A stretch of 64,000 nucleotides of DNA, taken from the NCBI GenBank assembly GCA_013397865.1, contig VZTI01003651.1, forward strand, positions 357,890-421,889. Direction: 5' to 3'. Shown here piece by piece: positions 13,412 to 25,620 of the stretch; the stretch's first letter is position 1, and the number at the start of each line of letters is the position of its first letter. A program made the position numbers and the translations under genes. The notes below the pieces were generated by a model, which did no database searches, was not told where the DNA came from, and saw only the letters and a list, made by a program, of their open reading frames with translations. The stretch is from Struthidea cinerea (taxonomy: Eukaryota; Chordata; Aves; Passeriformes; Corcoracidae).

Positions 13412-16400
13412 GTACGTGGTGGCTCCTCGAGGGGGTTTGGAGATGGGAGTTCCAAAGCCAGGACAAGGGTTCTTTTCCCTGCTCTGGTGAACCCCAGCGT
13501 TGCTATTATGGGTGTATTGCAGCCTCCTGCAAGCCTGTAAGAATTTGGCTCTGGTGATGGAGTAGGAGGAGCTGTTTTGCCTCTTGTGTTGTTTAAAAAG
13601 TTGTAACACTGCTCTGGACAGTATCTCTTTATTTTGTATCCCCCAGGACATGGTGTCCTTAGCTCAGTCTGAGCGTGTTGGTTTCAGCTCTTCCTTTGCT
13701 TTTGCAGAAGCTTCTCCACTTGTCCTGATCCAGGCTCTCCTGGGGGGTCCTGCAAGCTCCTTACATTCTGCATTTCTCCTTTCCCACTTGCCTGCCTTGT
13801 CCTCCTGATGCCTCGTGGTGTTTTAAAGTGGATGCCGCCATTTCGGCAGCGCTGTAATTGTTCGGGATGCAGAACTTTGCCTAATAAACAGTAGATTCCT
13901 GGTCCAAAAAGGCTCTTAGAACCCTTTTACGGGAGCTGGGAGCAGCACAGAGCAAAGTGGATCTTTCAAATCCAGATGCAGAGTGGCAGGTGATCGTTAG
14001 AGCTCCCAGCTCTCCCCTCTGAGCCTGGGCAGGCTTTGCCTTTCCCTCTGCTTACAGAAATGTCTCTTTTGTGGATAATGTTGTACAAGAGAGAAGGGCT
14101 GGAGAACTTGGATGTAGTTTGGGGATGAATGCTTGTTTCTGTCCGGGGCTAAATGGCTGGGAGGAGTTTCCTCCCCTCTGAGAGCGTGAGGAACCTCCTG
14201 TCCGTGGAAGGCCTGGATGGCTGCGTGTGCTGCACTCCTCCCTGGTCTGCAACCCCAGTGAGACCTTGGCCAGCAGATTTGTTGGATGTGCTTTTACCAT
14301 TTCTGTAATGCTTCCCTTTCCTCTTGCTTGCGCAGGGGTCTTGGGAACTGATTAGGAGCAGAAAAGCATCTTTTGCCTGAGCTGAGACTGAAATCCTGAG
14401 CTCCCTCAGGAGCACAAGCTGGACACACTTCTGTGTCTTTGCAGGACTGGAACCAGTAACTTGAGTGTTTGTTTCTCTATTCTGGCCTGGCACTGCACTG
14501 ATATTTTTGGCTTTGCCTGGATGTTTCCCCAAAGGAAATAATGTAAATGTTTGAAATCTGTTCTGCTTTGTTAGACCCAACTAATGCAAAGTCCTGTGAT
14601 CTGATAGTGCTGAGGCCTGTGTTTTTCTGGTGTCCCCCTCCACAGAGGCAGAACAAGGGGCAGGACAGGATCTTTAGCACTTTGAAATGCTCGGACTGCC
14701 CTGATTGTGTGTGCAGAAGGACAGAACCACCACAGCTCTGTGTGCCTTCAGGGCAGCACCATCTCCTGATCAACCTTCTGTGCGTGAAATGCTTATTTGG
14801 AGTAGAATTAGAGCTCTTTGGGCATGGCTGTTTTTCTTCTGGTTTCTGTCTGGCCCAAAGTGCAGCAACTGCTGTTATTTGCTGTTTGAACCCTGATTGT
14901 GCCTCAGACTCCTTTGCTGGGGAAACTGCTGATAGAGAGCTGAGCAAGCCACCCTTTCCTCATCCACCTCTCTCCTCAAGCCAGTCTCTGCTGGGACATT
15001 TGAAAAGTTGCAAAACCTGTGGTGGTTTGGTACATCTGTTAGAAAGGTGTGAGATTTTGGTTTGGGTGTTGAAAGAATCACGTTGGTGTTGACACTGGAA
15101 ATCATCCAGTTGTGAATGCAGATACATAATCTCTCGATCTAATTTTTCATTAAATTCTTCTTCTTTGTTGTTCTTGGTTTTGTGCTCTGTGTCTTGTGCT
15201 CTGTAAGGTCTTTGCTGCCAGGGTTTTCCCTTATTCTGCTGCTGCCACATTGCCTTAATCCTGGCTTTTAATATGAATTTGCCAAGCTCTTGGCTAGGTC
15301 ACTGTGGGTGCTGGGTTTCACCGCCGTGTGTGGGGTACTGGGAAGCAAAGCTGAGGAGTTTTGCTCGAGGCAAGAACACAGTAAAAGTGTTGTGTGACAA
15401 TAAAACTGCACCATAAAGCAGGCTGGGAATATGGTTGTTTAACTGTTGTGCTTTAATAGGCCTAGTTGAGCTGTAAGGATGAGCTGTTTTATGTGACAAG
15501 TTTTGAAAGAGTGGGAGGAAAACGCTCCTCTGGGAGCCCTTGGAAAAAAAGTCACTAATTTCACTTCCAGGTCACTGGAGTTTTCCAGGCTTGTCCATGA
15601 TGTGGCTCCTAACAGCAGCAGGATGAAGGTAACCAGACCCTTTGGCCCAAGCAGTTCGGGTTACCCTGGTGCCACAGGGTCAGGAATAAGCATTTGGCCA
15701 CTGAAATGGTGTTTGGCGTTGCCTGTGGGCTGGTGCTGTTTGTCTGGTAATTTGCATTTTCCTCTGCAGGATTAAGTTTTGACTCTGAGTGGAGGCATCT
15801 CCATTTAATGGACTGTTTTCCCTGCTGAAATGCAACTTTTGGAGCGCTCTGTGTGTGTGTGTCCTGCAGCTTCTGGCTCAGACGTTGGTGCACACGAGGA
15901 TTTAGGCACCTGGTTTTGAGCTGCTGCTCTGGGAACCTCAGGGAAGTGCTCGTTCATTTGGGCTGATACCTGTCCAGGAAGGAGAAACTGAGATCCAGGA
16001 GACAATTCCATCCCACTAATGCACTCAGAGGAGGGCTCTGTGCACCTTCCTCTCTGGCTGCCTCCTGCAATTAGAACTGACTTTGGTGGTTTAGTTTGAT
16101 GCCTGAAGATAAGAGGGTGGAATCCAGACCTTGGTGGAATCTCTGCAAAACTCCTCCTTCCCTCTGAAATGTTGCTGTGATGCTGTACAAGCATTTTTTG
16201 GGTGAGGAAGAGGGTGCTGACCTGCTCCATCACTGAATTGTGCGTGCTGCTTTTGTCTTGGATTCAGTTGGTAAAAATTGAAGTTGCTGAAAGGCCATGC
16301 ATCAAACCAGCTGAGAGCACTTCAGGGGAAGAATCTGAATGTGATTGCAAAAACCAGAGGGATTTGCTGCTTAGGAGCAGGCTCTCCAATTGAAAATGCA

Positions 16401-17689
16401 CAGCACTGGTCAGGATTTGATCCGTGAACTGAATGAGAGGGGTGAGGATTGAAGGGGTAGTTTCTCTTTTTTTAACAGATTTAAATCAACAAAAAATTGC
16501 AGTTCAATTAATTATTATATTGGTGCCAACCTGATGGAATGAAGATTAGAGTTAGGGCCATATCCTGAAATGTCTGATGTATCTAAAGATCTGAGTACAG
16601 GGTATGTGTATTAAAGGAACTAATTGGTTTATACTGGATTTCCAGGATGCTGCTTGTGGTTTCTGTAATTCAATTCTCCAGCCTTTACTGCTTTTTTGGA
16701 ATCCTCCCAGGGTAGTTTATTAATCCCTGGTCTTAGACTTTTTGGACAATAGATTCAGGTCTCTTTATCCCTTTATTTTTTTTTTTTTGTAGATGTCTCC
16801 CTGCATATTTATGCTGTGAAGGTTAAGAGGAGCAGTAGTTCCAGAAAGTAAAAGTTCTATATTTAACTGCAGACTAGGTGTGGTTCAGACAACTGCAGCG
16901 CTACTGATGCCAACCTTGACCTGTTCTCTTCTGGAGCCTCCTGCTCATGGAATATGCTGAGTTTTGAGTGTGTTGATGTTGTTGTGTGGCTTTGCCCTCC
17001 TTTGGGAGCAGAGCTAAGGCTGCAAGAGTCCTTTCCGTGCAAACCCGAGGTTAAACTTGAAAGCCTCTCTCTGGTTCACTGTCGTGTTCTTTTTTTGTTA
17101 CGTCTTGTCCCACAGATCATGTTGGGGTTTTTTTTTTTACTTTCCTCTGCTTTGCTGCTTCTTTTCAACCCCTCTCATTAGAAGTATGAAATTGAAAATT
17201 CCCTTAGGGCTTTCTCTTTTTTTAATGAAGCTGGGTTGTCTTGTCAGTCTATTTTTTTTATTATTATTTCCCCCCCCCCCAGTGATTTATGCTTCTCCTC
17301 TAATCGTATGTTGGAGTAAAGGTTTATCTTCTTTTTCGGGCAAAAAAATAACTAAGATTGGCAGCAGAATCAGTGACTTTATACCCGTTTTAAGGCACTT
17401 TTCATGAGTGCCATTAAAGACTGAGGGGGGAGTTGAGTGTTGTTTTTTAAGTATATGCTTTATCCAAAGATTAAATTAAAATAACTGTAAATTCTGCCCT
17501 AAACAAAAATGAATAATTCAGCAGTTGAACGCATTTCAGTTTGTCTAGGGAGCAGGGACTTTGCTTTCTGGTTGAGGGTTATTTGGTTTGATTTTATGGC
17601 TCTGGGTTTTTATTTTAACACTTGTCTGTGCTTCTGAAGCTCCTTTCGTAAAGATGCATTTAAATTAAATAAGACTGAGATCATACAGA

Positions 17690-17790
17690 TCCCCATCATC
17701 CCCATTTCATAGGTGGCAAAACAGACTCAGGTGTTTTGCTTGGCTTTATTCAGAGAGAAATGGGTTTAGATTTCCCAAGATAGGGGGGAA
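17690..17790. repeat. Possible ancient MIR-like SINE core
   Basis: The run 'catccccatttcataggtgg' followed by an AC-rich stretch and 'gctttattcagagagaaatg' resembles a decayed MIR core ('ccattttacagatgagg' type). It has no recognisable head or tail, so the call is tentative. Confidence 0.35.
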
Positions 17791-18287
17791 CAGTTTCGTG
17801 CTATAGCTGAGCTGAATTAAGTTTGTCACCAGCTCTTCCTTAGGTGTTATCCTGCCTCACCACCCTTCTCAATTCCTCCTCCTCAGTTTCCCTGCTCCTG
17901 CCGCCGTGCGCTGTGCCAGAGATGTTTCTTGCCTGATGGAAACAGCAGCCAGTTCAGCCTGCTTCAGGAAAAGTAAATCTTTTTTACTTCCCCCTGCATT
18001 TTCCTGAGTTGCTTCGGCTTGCTGTGCACTGAGGCTGTGCCAGGGCTGTCCTGGGGCAAAGGACAGGAATGCACAGCTGGGAGCACCAAGAAGGGGAAGT
18101 TTAACAAAAAGATGACGATTTTCCGTGGAGTTTTTTGATCTGCTTGGTTTTGTTCTGATTTTGTTTGGTTTGGGTTGGATGAGTTCCTGGTTTCTTTACA
18201 GGCGTGGTTGTGCTGACAGGTGCGGTGGCATCGTGGAAGAGGGATCCTCTGGTTTTTGCAAGGAACAGGAATGCATTAGGTCCGTGA

Positions 18288-18701
18288 GGATTAGAGGGAT
18301 GGAGCACCTCTCCTATGAGGAAAGACTGAGAGAACTGGGGGTGTTCACCTGTAGAACGATCCAGGGAAACCTCAGAGCCCCTTCCAGGGCCTCAAGGGGC
18401 TCCAGGAGAGCTGGAGAGGGACTTGGGACAAGGGATGGAGCTACAGGAACACAGGGAATGGCTCCCCACTGCCAGAGGGCAGGGTTAGATGGGATATTGG
18501 GAAGGAATTCCTGGCTGTGAGGGTGGTGAGGGGCTGGGATGGAATTCTCAGAGAAGCTGTGGCTGCCCCTGGATCCCTGGAAGTGTCCAAGGCCAGGTTG
18601 GACGGGTTGGGAGCAACCTGGGATAGTGGAAGGTGTCGGAATTGTAACAAGACGATCTTTAAAGTCCCTTCCAACTCAAACTATTCCATAATTCCATGAT
18701 T
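18288..18701 (+). repeat. CR1 LINE 3' end, sense on plus strand
   Basis: A roughly 415-base CR1 3' end. It runs from 'gagcacctctcctatgagga' through 'gagctggagagggacttggg', 'gatgggatattgggaaggaa', 'agaagctgtggctgcccctg' and 'gtccaaggccaggttggac', and ends in the terminal repeat 'ttccataattccatgatt'. It is one of the two longest copies in the window and is close to the antisense copies at 10876-11212 and 48683-49005. It has no coding capacity left. Confidence 0.93.
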
Positions 18702-20954
18702 ACTGTGCCATCACTGCCAAACTCTGATTTGACCAGTTTTGGGTTTGTTCACCCTTCAAAGTGGACCCAAGCTGAGGAAAGTCATCTCCATGCCGAGACC
18801 AATCAATGCTGCATTCCCGAGGTGGTGCTGGGAGGTTCAGCCTCCTTTCCCCTCCTGGAAGAGGCTCATCCCACCCTGATCCCGAGGCGCTGCCCTGGGC
18901 ATGGTCCTGGCCCCCGGGTGAGATGAGGCCTGACGTGCCTTATTAGAAATCCTTCCGACTGTGAAAGCGCTTTTACTGCAGCTCTCCCGAGCGCCGGGGC
19001 TTCCACGGCTTCCCTGGGGAAAACGAGAGCTCTATTAGCTCCTGAAATTCAGTTAGGAAATTTTCTTAGTTAATTTCATCCCATTACTCTTAGTTATGTC
19101 TTCCAGCAGAACCTTAATACCGGCCCCATAGGGGATCTAAGTTTCCTGTGCAAGGCTTTGGAGGAGATTTAAGTTTGGGATTCATTGCGTTTCTCCCTTT
19201 CCACGCTGACAACAGAGCAGGAAGTAATGTCCTTTGGCCTCTTCCATTAGGCTGCTACGTTGTTAGAAACAGAACAGCAGCTTCTCATCAATGTAACGAT
19301 GGCCACAGGTTGGCTCAGGAATGCTGCTCATCTTCCCTGGGTTTGCTGGGAGGTGAGGAGCGCTGGGAATGATCTCTGCGGTCCCTGTGACCCTCAGGTA
19401 TCCTTGAACCTTTTGGTGACTTCGCTGTTCTCAGCTGTAAAATATCCACCACCAGCCTGGGAGATGAGTCAAGCCAAGGGAAGAGTGCCAAAAGCCTCTA
19501 ATTCTTGGGTTACCAAGGAACATTGGCATTAGGAAAAACTTCCTGACTTCAGGAATGGCACAGCACTAAGCAGGTTATCTGCAGGAGCCACAGAACATTT
19601 CTCAGGAGCAAATTAGCTGAAATCTGTCAGGATGGTTCTGAGATACTTGATCTTAATGCAGAGGGAAACATCAGGTGATTTCTTTATATTTTTTCCAGCT
19701 CTTTCAATCCTGTCATAAGGTGTTTGTTAGTCAGCAGCTTCCAGGGGGAGGTTCATTAAGTCCTTTGAGATGGAGGGAGCAGGTTTTTTTTTAGGATCTT
19801 TGCTGTTTGTGCTCCTGAAATGCTTCGAGATCTGAGCGAAGGCACTTTGCAAAGGCACCCAGCAAAGTTCACTTTACCATTCAGACACAGGCAAGATCAT
19901 CTGGTTGTGTGAAGGTTCAAGTGGTTTGGCTCAGGGTCATTGCTCTGTGTCTTCATAAAATGCAAGAGCAGCCATTTTCTGCTTGGCACACAGGATCTGC
20001 CTTATTTTGCATTAGATCGAGCTCTGTTCCCTCTCAGACATGCATAATACACAAGCTTCCTATTCTAATCAGCTGTAAGCAAATCCCAGTTGTTTGGCAG
20101 ATTGCAGGCAGTAAAATAGAATGCAAGGATGTCTGTCCAAAGCCTCGCCAGACTCTGGTTTCTTCAAGGATCCAGCACCTCATGAGTTATTTTGCTTTCT
20201 AGAGAGCTCAGGTGCCTTTTGTATCCTTGTGTTCTCTCTCTCTCTCTTTTTTAAAAATAATAAAAAGATGATCTGTGGGAGGGGCAGCTCCTTGCAGCAG
20301 ACTTCAGATAAAATTCTTGTATCTGCCAAGGTCAGAATAACTGAAATCAACGTTTAGAAAAAGAAGCTTTGTCCATCTCATCTGTAACAGCTCTGGCTGG
20401 TGCAGGAAACCCACATTTTAGGAATGGGAATTCTTCTCTAGTCCAGATCTCTGCTGCATTTCTCCAGCCCCAGCTGAGATCCTCAGTGTTCTGTCCCTTT
20501 TCTCATGAAGGTGAGAAGCAGGATCTCATCCCAGGTGATGATAGTGGTGGCGTTTATCATTCTTTCTACCTGTCCTCTCCATCCTGTGCCTGGTTCACAC
20601 CTGGCCAGCAGCCATGTGGCTGTGGACAAAAGCTCTTATCTCTTGTCCTGTATTTTTAATCCTGCTACTGCAGCTCTGGGCATTCTTATTATTCACATAA
20701 ATATGTAATTCCTTCTAAATCCTGCTAAGATCTTCAGGGTACTTCCGGAGAACTAATTATACCTAGTTTCATTTTATATGCTAAAATGTGTTTAAAAAGT
20801 CAAAGGTCCCTTCGGCATGAGTATCATGAGAAAGAATAAGGCAGAACATTGCATTTATCCGGGATCATTCTCTGTGTGTGCTGCTGTCAATGTGCTGCTC
20901 GTTTATCTCCTCTCTGAACTCAACAGTCACTCTCTTATCTCTTCTCAGACACCA

Positions 20955-21027
20955 AGGCTTCCCTTGCCTCTAACGATATTAATTGTCACTCTTCTCTGGA
21001 CCTTTTCTATTACATTCAATGTTTAGT
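20955..21027 (-). repeat. Possible old CR1/L3-type remnant
   Basis: The segment around 'cactcttctctggacctttt' resembles the antisense CR1 stretch that reads 'cctcctctggacctgctcta' in younger copies. It is strongly diverged and the boundaries are not clear. Confidence 0.3.
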
Positions 21028-23019
21028 GACCTGGGGCAGGTGAGTGGGGACCCAAGCAGAGCTGATTTCCATATTTCCGGGGTGAATATTCCCTTGCACA
21101 AGCAGCTGAATCCGAGTCCTGTTGTTCTCTGACCTCCAGCCTAACATCTGTTTTTTTGCTGATCACTTTTGTGTATTGATTGAGAGTATCTCTTCTTGGA
21201 ATAGTCTTTCCTTGAGGAATTACAGCTGATGTAGACCCGCTCACGTACGTGAGGAGTTGGAATTTGTTCTTTTCCACGTGCAGTGCTTTGCTTAATGCAG
21301 AGATAACAAACGAAGTTCAACCGTGGGAGTGTTAATTGCTGTGAATTTCAAAAACATCAGCTTTATTTGTATCCAGTGTAAATAATTCACCTTGCAGAAC
21401 TTTATTTAATGTAACTGTTAGTGCCAGTTGTTTTAGGGCACAACTTGTGTGAGTCAAGGGCTTGTGCTGAGTTCAAGCACAGAACCTCCTGCTCTTTACA
21501 ATCATGTTGAGACCTCTAGATGCTGCCTGCTGTAAGGACAGTGTGAAAATACACGTCTGGTGCTGTGATTTCTCTCCCTTCGAGCTTTCTTGACTTGCCT
21601 CAGTCCCTCATGGTGTTGTTCTTCCTGTGGCTGTCCTGTTTAAAGGACACTGAAGGAATTAGGAACAAAAAGCTGGTATTGATCAGCTAAATTGTTATTT
21701 TCTCAGCTATTTTAACATGGATTCAGGAGGCAGGGAAAGCCATGACAAACTTGTCGCACAAAATGTGAAGTGGCCCCTGGCACGTTCAGGCTGCATTTTG
21801 TGACTGGGCTGTCCAGAACAGATCCAAGCTGAGGGAAGAGTTACCCCTCACAGCAGGATTCACCCAGCCTGTGTGTGATGTTACCCCTGGAACAAAACCC
21901 GCTGAAGGGAATTACAGAATTAACTTCCTGAGTGGTCTGGAAAGCATTCAGGAGGAATTCAGAACCAGGCTGGCACCTTGTCACCTCTGGCTTTGCTGCT
22001 CCTGTCAACAAGGAGGATCCGGGAGCACCATCCAGCCCAGAGCGCGGTTGGATTTTCCCTTTCCTGCTTTCCAGAGCTGTGCAGAGCGTTCCTGCTGACT
22101 CTCACTGCAGCTCAGCTCTGAACAGAGTCCAACCCTACCTCAGCCAGAGGAAATTCTCTGCCATCCAGTAACAGATGTGAGGTCTTTACACAAGTCATAA
22201 ACAGAGTCATTACGAGGAGAAGTGAGGGAGGAAAATTCCGAAGTCAGACTCTTAAGTTGTTGCATCATGTATTTATGGGCTCTTGGTCAGACTGTGGAGC
22301 ACTTTAAACAGCCTAAAAGAATGTTCTGTCAGAGAACCATATGCGCTTCAGCCACAGAAGTCACTACCACATCCTAGATTCCTTTTTTATTCTTTTTGGG
22401 TTTTTTTTTTGGTGATCCAGAATAGCACAGCTGACCTTTCTTAATTGTTTGATTTTCCTTTGGAACACACGTAAGTTTTAATTTGTTTTGAATACTTTGC
22501 TGTGTGTGAGGAGCTCTGTCAACAGCAGAGATGTGCCTTTTGTAATGCCTTTCTCTCTGGATTGGGAATAGCAGCATCCTCAGCTGGGTCAGGCTCGGCC
22601 TTTTTGGTGCTTTTGTTGCATTGTATCTTCTGGTCACAGTGACTTCACAAAACCTGATCTTCCCAGCTGATGATCTTTTTGTTCCTGCGAAGTTGTTGTT
22701 CCCAAAGTGGGTGACCTTGGATGCTGCACCGTTAAATTTCTTTTCAGTTCTTGCCCTTAGGATTCTCTATTACTTTTTATGGTGCTTCAGTTCACTGTAG
22801 TGACGTGGCTTCTGACTTCGGCCTCAGCAGACTCATCACCATGTGCAGACTTTCTCTCAGGATCATTAACTGTTTTTGGTTTTAAGATGCTCCAAAGATG
22901 ATACTTGATGATTATCCCTGATTGTTGTCTTCCAGGCCATTAGTTGAATTTTTCAGCCCCTTCTTAGTTATGTGTTTCCTTTCCTACCCTATCTCATACT
23001 TATACTCATCTTTGTCTTG

Positions 23020-23110
23020 TCCAAAATCATGAATAATTTCCCATTTGTCGCTTTATCAAATACTTTACTAAAGTCCAGAAATGATAAGAATAATTAGTTT
23101 TTCTGGTCAA
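23020..23110 (-). repeat. Possible old CR1 remnant
   Basis: The run 'ctttatcaaatactttacta' followed by 'aagtccagaaatg' and, further on, 'tctggtcaacaactcctc' resembles the antisense CR1 stretch containing 'aaggccttactgaagtcca' in recognisable copies. It is highly diverged, and no terminal repeat is left. Confidence 0.4.
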
Positions 23111-24879
23111 CAACTCCTCAGTTGTTTTTGGAGCTTTACTACTCATTGTTGAAGTCATGCCTCCTAGAAGGATTGTCCTCAGGAAACTCGGCTGATCTGA
23201 GCGAGGGTGACAATGACATTTAAGAGGAAGCACATGGCAAAACCCGTGGCTCAGGGTAGGGAGCACAACTCTTGGAGTAAGGAGCTGTGGATTGGTTTAA
23301 TCTGGTTTCTTGGCTCTGTATGTTTTAACTTTGCTGTTCTTCTTCCTGTAAATTCTTGTAGTAATATTAAAGAGTAAGATGAAAAAAAGACTATTTCAGA
23401 ATACTTTTAAAGGAGTTGACGACTTGGGTATAAAAAGCACTCTTGAAATATGAAACAGGATGGGTGTTGGTAAATGAAATAATCTTTTGAGTCTTTGGAG
23501 CTTATTATTTCCAAGATAACTGTTCACAATCCTGTAGGCAAAAAAAATATTGTAAAAAGTTGGATAATAAACTCAGCTATTTCCTCTCCCTATGGGTGGT
23601 GAGTGGTCACTGAACAATCCTTAGCAAATAAAGAAAAAGATGTTGCTGCTGTCAGGTTTGAGAAGTATTCTTCAAGGATCCCAGAGTTTCCTGATGGCTT
23701 AAAACTTCCCTTAAATCTCCTGCTTTGCTGTGTTGTCTACGAAGAACCTCCTGAAGTTGGTCTTGGCACTGTAACAGTTAAATCCACTGGCACTGCTGGC
23801 CTGGGTTCATTCATTATTTCTCATTTTCCTTTGCCTCTGTCCATCTGTTGTGTTGTATTTGGGTTGCAAGGTGCGGAATAGATTGATTTTAAAAAATTAA
23901 TACCCTTTTCTGCTACCTGGCTGTACAGCACGTGATGGGATAACAGTTCTGGCCCAGATCTTGGAGGTACCAGGCGTTAGGAAAAATACACATATTGAAC
24001 CCAAAGTCAGATTTCATCTTGACTTTGGGTGCTGGATGTCCTGCAGGAGTTGGCCTTGTCTGTGGAATCCTGTAGGATCCTTTCATTTAGTCGAATCAGT
24101 TTTTATTTTCTGAAAATGCAGCAGCAGTGGGGGCTCTGCTGAGCTGAACCGAGTCTGGTCCAAGACTGGAAACCAAAAACAAAAGCTTGTGGATTTTTGA
24201 GGGAAAATGCTGGTGGTGATGCTGGGAGCTGTCAGTTTATACTGAGATTAATCCCAAATCTCGTGACTGGTATTTTTTCTGTCCTGGAGGCCTGGGACAA
24301 AGGAGAACTCCAATATTCCCAGCCAGAAGAACTAAAACCTTCATGAGGCTAAAGTGAGGACAACCTGAGGGACTTGGTGCTCACACTGCCATTATTTACA
24401 CACATCCGGGGCTGAACTTCCCACTAAAGCACGGTTTTGAGGCAGGGATAGGCTGTTCTAGGGATACCCAACCAGATGAGTTGAAAACTGAGCTCTGGCT
24501 CTGCTGAGTGGATTATTTTCTTCCAGAGAACAGAGAAAGATGTTCTGCGTGGCGAAATGTAAAATCCAAGGTTTGCTATTTATTTATGTTGCCATATAAA
24601 GCCTTGGAATGCTCTGTTGCCTTGTGAGCGGTGTCTTTAATACCCTCGGTGTTGATTGGAGTTTGTGTGGTTGGAATTGTGGGTCACCACCAGCAGAACA
24701 GCCCTTCCCAGTGGGTGGGCCAGGGCTGATTCCTGCACGCCTCATCCCTCCTTGGAGATGTTTCACCCAGGGGCTGACCCTGCCTTGGATTTGCTTGTGA
24801 GGACCAGATAATCCAAAATACAACTGAAATATCTCTTGCCCTGTACCGCATTAGAAAATGAGGATGAGATGGTTTTTTT

Positions 24880-25120
24880 TCGCAGTTGTTTGCGGAAGGG
24901 TTTTGTTTATCACTCGCGAAGTGCAGCGGATTTAATGCACAGAAATATCCCTGCAGCGTGGAGGTCTCAATTGAAATATTTCAAGTAAATAACAGAGAAC
25001 AAGAGAGCCTGTTATTCATGCTTAGATGCCTTGTTAGGAAGAGCTTTGAAGGTGCTGTTGGCTCACACCAACCGCTTGTTGAAACATCGCAGGACAATTC
25101 TCACTTTATCATGTCTTGAT
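24880..25120. other. Candidate conserved noncoding element
   Basis: A repeat-free intronic stretch that keeps several CpG dinucleotides (tcactcgcgaagtgcagcgg) within A/T-rich DNA and has motif-like words such as 'tcaattgaaatatttcaagt'. Retained CpGs in bird introns can mark constraint. I cannot measure conservation here, so this is only a pointer. Confidence 0.25.
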
Positions 25121-25424
25121 GTGTTGGTTACTTGCTGGCTTCCAAAAAGGTCCACTTTTATTTTATAAACAATTTAGTGAACTCTGTTGACTTCGGGAGT
25201 CTGGTGGTGCCAGTAATTTTTAGGGTAAGTTTAAGGACATTCAAAATTTCAGCTGTCAGTGTCTTCAAGGTGCCTTAAGCAGAAAGTACCTGTGTGTTTC
25301 ACGTTGCTGCAAACTCCAAATCTTGCCGTTCAGAAGAGACCTGTTGTGTAATTTCAAAAATGCTCTTATCACCAAATCCAATTACGAGGAAGAGTAAATC
25401 GCCACCTTGGATGTCTTAACTATT

Positions 25425-25620
25425 CTTTTTTTTAATTGTTAATTATCTCGACAGTAGGGTGCTGGAGATTAGGAGGCACAGATTATCTTTTGCAAGTACG
25501 AGGCTTTCGGAGCTATTATCAATTAATTCTGTTTCTAAACAAATTTTAGGATAATATTAATAGCTTGATAGGATTGCAGTCCTGGAGACCGCTGTCAAAA
25601 TCCTGAGAAAGTGATGTTTA
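25425..25620. other. Candidate conserved noncoding element with homeodomain-type sites
   Basis: A repeat-free stretch dense in TAAT/ATTA words (ttaattgttaattatctcg, tatcaattaattctg, ggataatattaatagc) plus intact CpGs. The clustering of homeodomain-core sites fits an intronic enhancer, but A/T-rich DNA produces such words by chance. Confidence 0.25.
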
